From: CADEEX01 sp964577955
GTDB lineage: Bacteria > Acidobacteriota > Vicinamibacteria > Vicinamibacterales > CAVVIG01
Reading direction: 5' to 3'
Length of the DNA: 64,000 nucleotides
Assembly: GCA_964577955.1 (NCBI GenBank)
Contig: CAZOAZ010000036.1
Coordinates: forward strand, 3,283-67,282
The number at the start of each line of letters is the position of its first letter. Position 1 is the first letter of the stretch. Below, in pieces: positions 63,967 through 64,000 of the stretch. The notes under the pieces are model-generated. The model was given only the letters and a program-made list of their open reading frames with translations. It made no database searches and was not told the origin of the DNA. Both the position numbers and the translations under genes were made by a program.

Positions 63967-63970
63967 TGGC
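63946..63970 (-). terminator. Stem-loop overlapping the tRNA-Ser 3' end
   Basis: A perfect 11-bp inverted repeat GCCAAATCCGC with AAA loop. On the minus strand its first four bases are the discriminator and CCA end of the tRNA. TTGGTTTTC follows about 10 bases later, so it may terminate or process the tRNA transcript. Confidence 0.5.
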
Positions 63971-64000
63971 GGAGAGAGTGGGATTCGAACCCACGGTAGG
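63967..64000 (-). tRNA. tRNA-Ser 3' end (partial)
   Basis: Read on the minus strand from the window edge: the end of a variable arm (CCTACC), T arm GTGGG-TTCGAAT-CCCAC, acceptor strand TCTCTCC, discriminator G and encoded CCA. G73 with a GGAGAGA-type acceptor is typical of bacterial tRNA-Ser. The anticodon and 5' half lie outside the window, so the isoacceptor is unknown. Confidence 0.8.

Overview
The window is GC-rich, densely coded DNA from a Gram-negative (LPS-making) bacterium. lpxC marks an outer membrane. Secreted or lipoprotein genes are frequent, two ECF sigma factors and two sigma-54 activators are present, and many intergenic palindromes carry a CTTTAGCC-type core. This combination fits an Acidobacteriota genome, perhaps a Vicinamibacteria-like soil or sediment lineage. 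That placement is inferred from gene content and repeat style, not from a marker-gene search.

Left part (1-31.5 kb): mostly housekeeping. hslU (cut by the window edge) and hslV lie on the minus strand. An ECF sigma/anti-sigma operon with a permease and two envelope proteins follows. Next come a GAF/PAS protein, an HTH-receiver protein, an ABC-F ATPase and a NtrB/NtrC-like two-component pair. A minus-strand dprA-topA-trmFO-xerC operon comes next. In many bacteria that operon is contiguous with hslVU; here the two are separated by about 12 kb. The plus-strand translation and cofactor block rplU-rpmA-obgE-nadD-rsfS-comF faces tmk-lysA. An ECF sigma/STAS/small protein/radical SAM operon and lpxC close this part.

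Middle part (31.6-45.2 kb): uvrA, an APC transporter, a beta-propeller protein, an HNH protein, an NlpC/P60 lipoprotein, a putative metallopeptidase, a GT51 transglycosylase, a DapA-family aldolase, and an oligopeptide-type importer (binding protein plus two permeases, with no ATPase genes nearby).

The most interesting region is about 43.2-57.0 kb. Two tiny genes, each with a strong Shine-Dalgarno, encode peptides of 12 and 19 residues that both end in Ile-Ile-Trp-Gly-acid. They sit directly upstream of an HlyD-type adaptor, a C39-peptidase ABC exporter and a second ABC exporter. These are followed on the same strand by a membrane HD-GYP/GAF/GGDEF-like protein and a sigma-54 activator whose sensory half is built of TPR-like helices. 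A match to the -24/-12 sigma-54 promoter lies upstream of the peptide genes, and the peptide importer is divergently transcribed from the same intergenic region. I propose a peptide export, re-import and sensing circuit, or a minimal secreted-peptide system. The DNA of the HD-GYP gene and the TPR half of the activator is visibly more AT-rich than its surroundings, and the shift occurs inside the activator gene.

Right end (57-64 kb): a secreted B3-like metallo-beta-lactamase-fold protein, a ScfR-type XRE regulator, a CapA-like protein behind a very clear promoter with a palindromic operator, a DUF1697 protein, a secreted protein, an AraC-type membrane regulator, and the 3' end of a tRNA-Ser whose flank is full of tRNA-like repeat debris.
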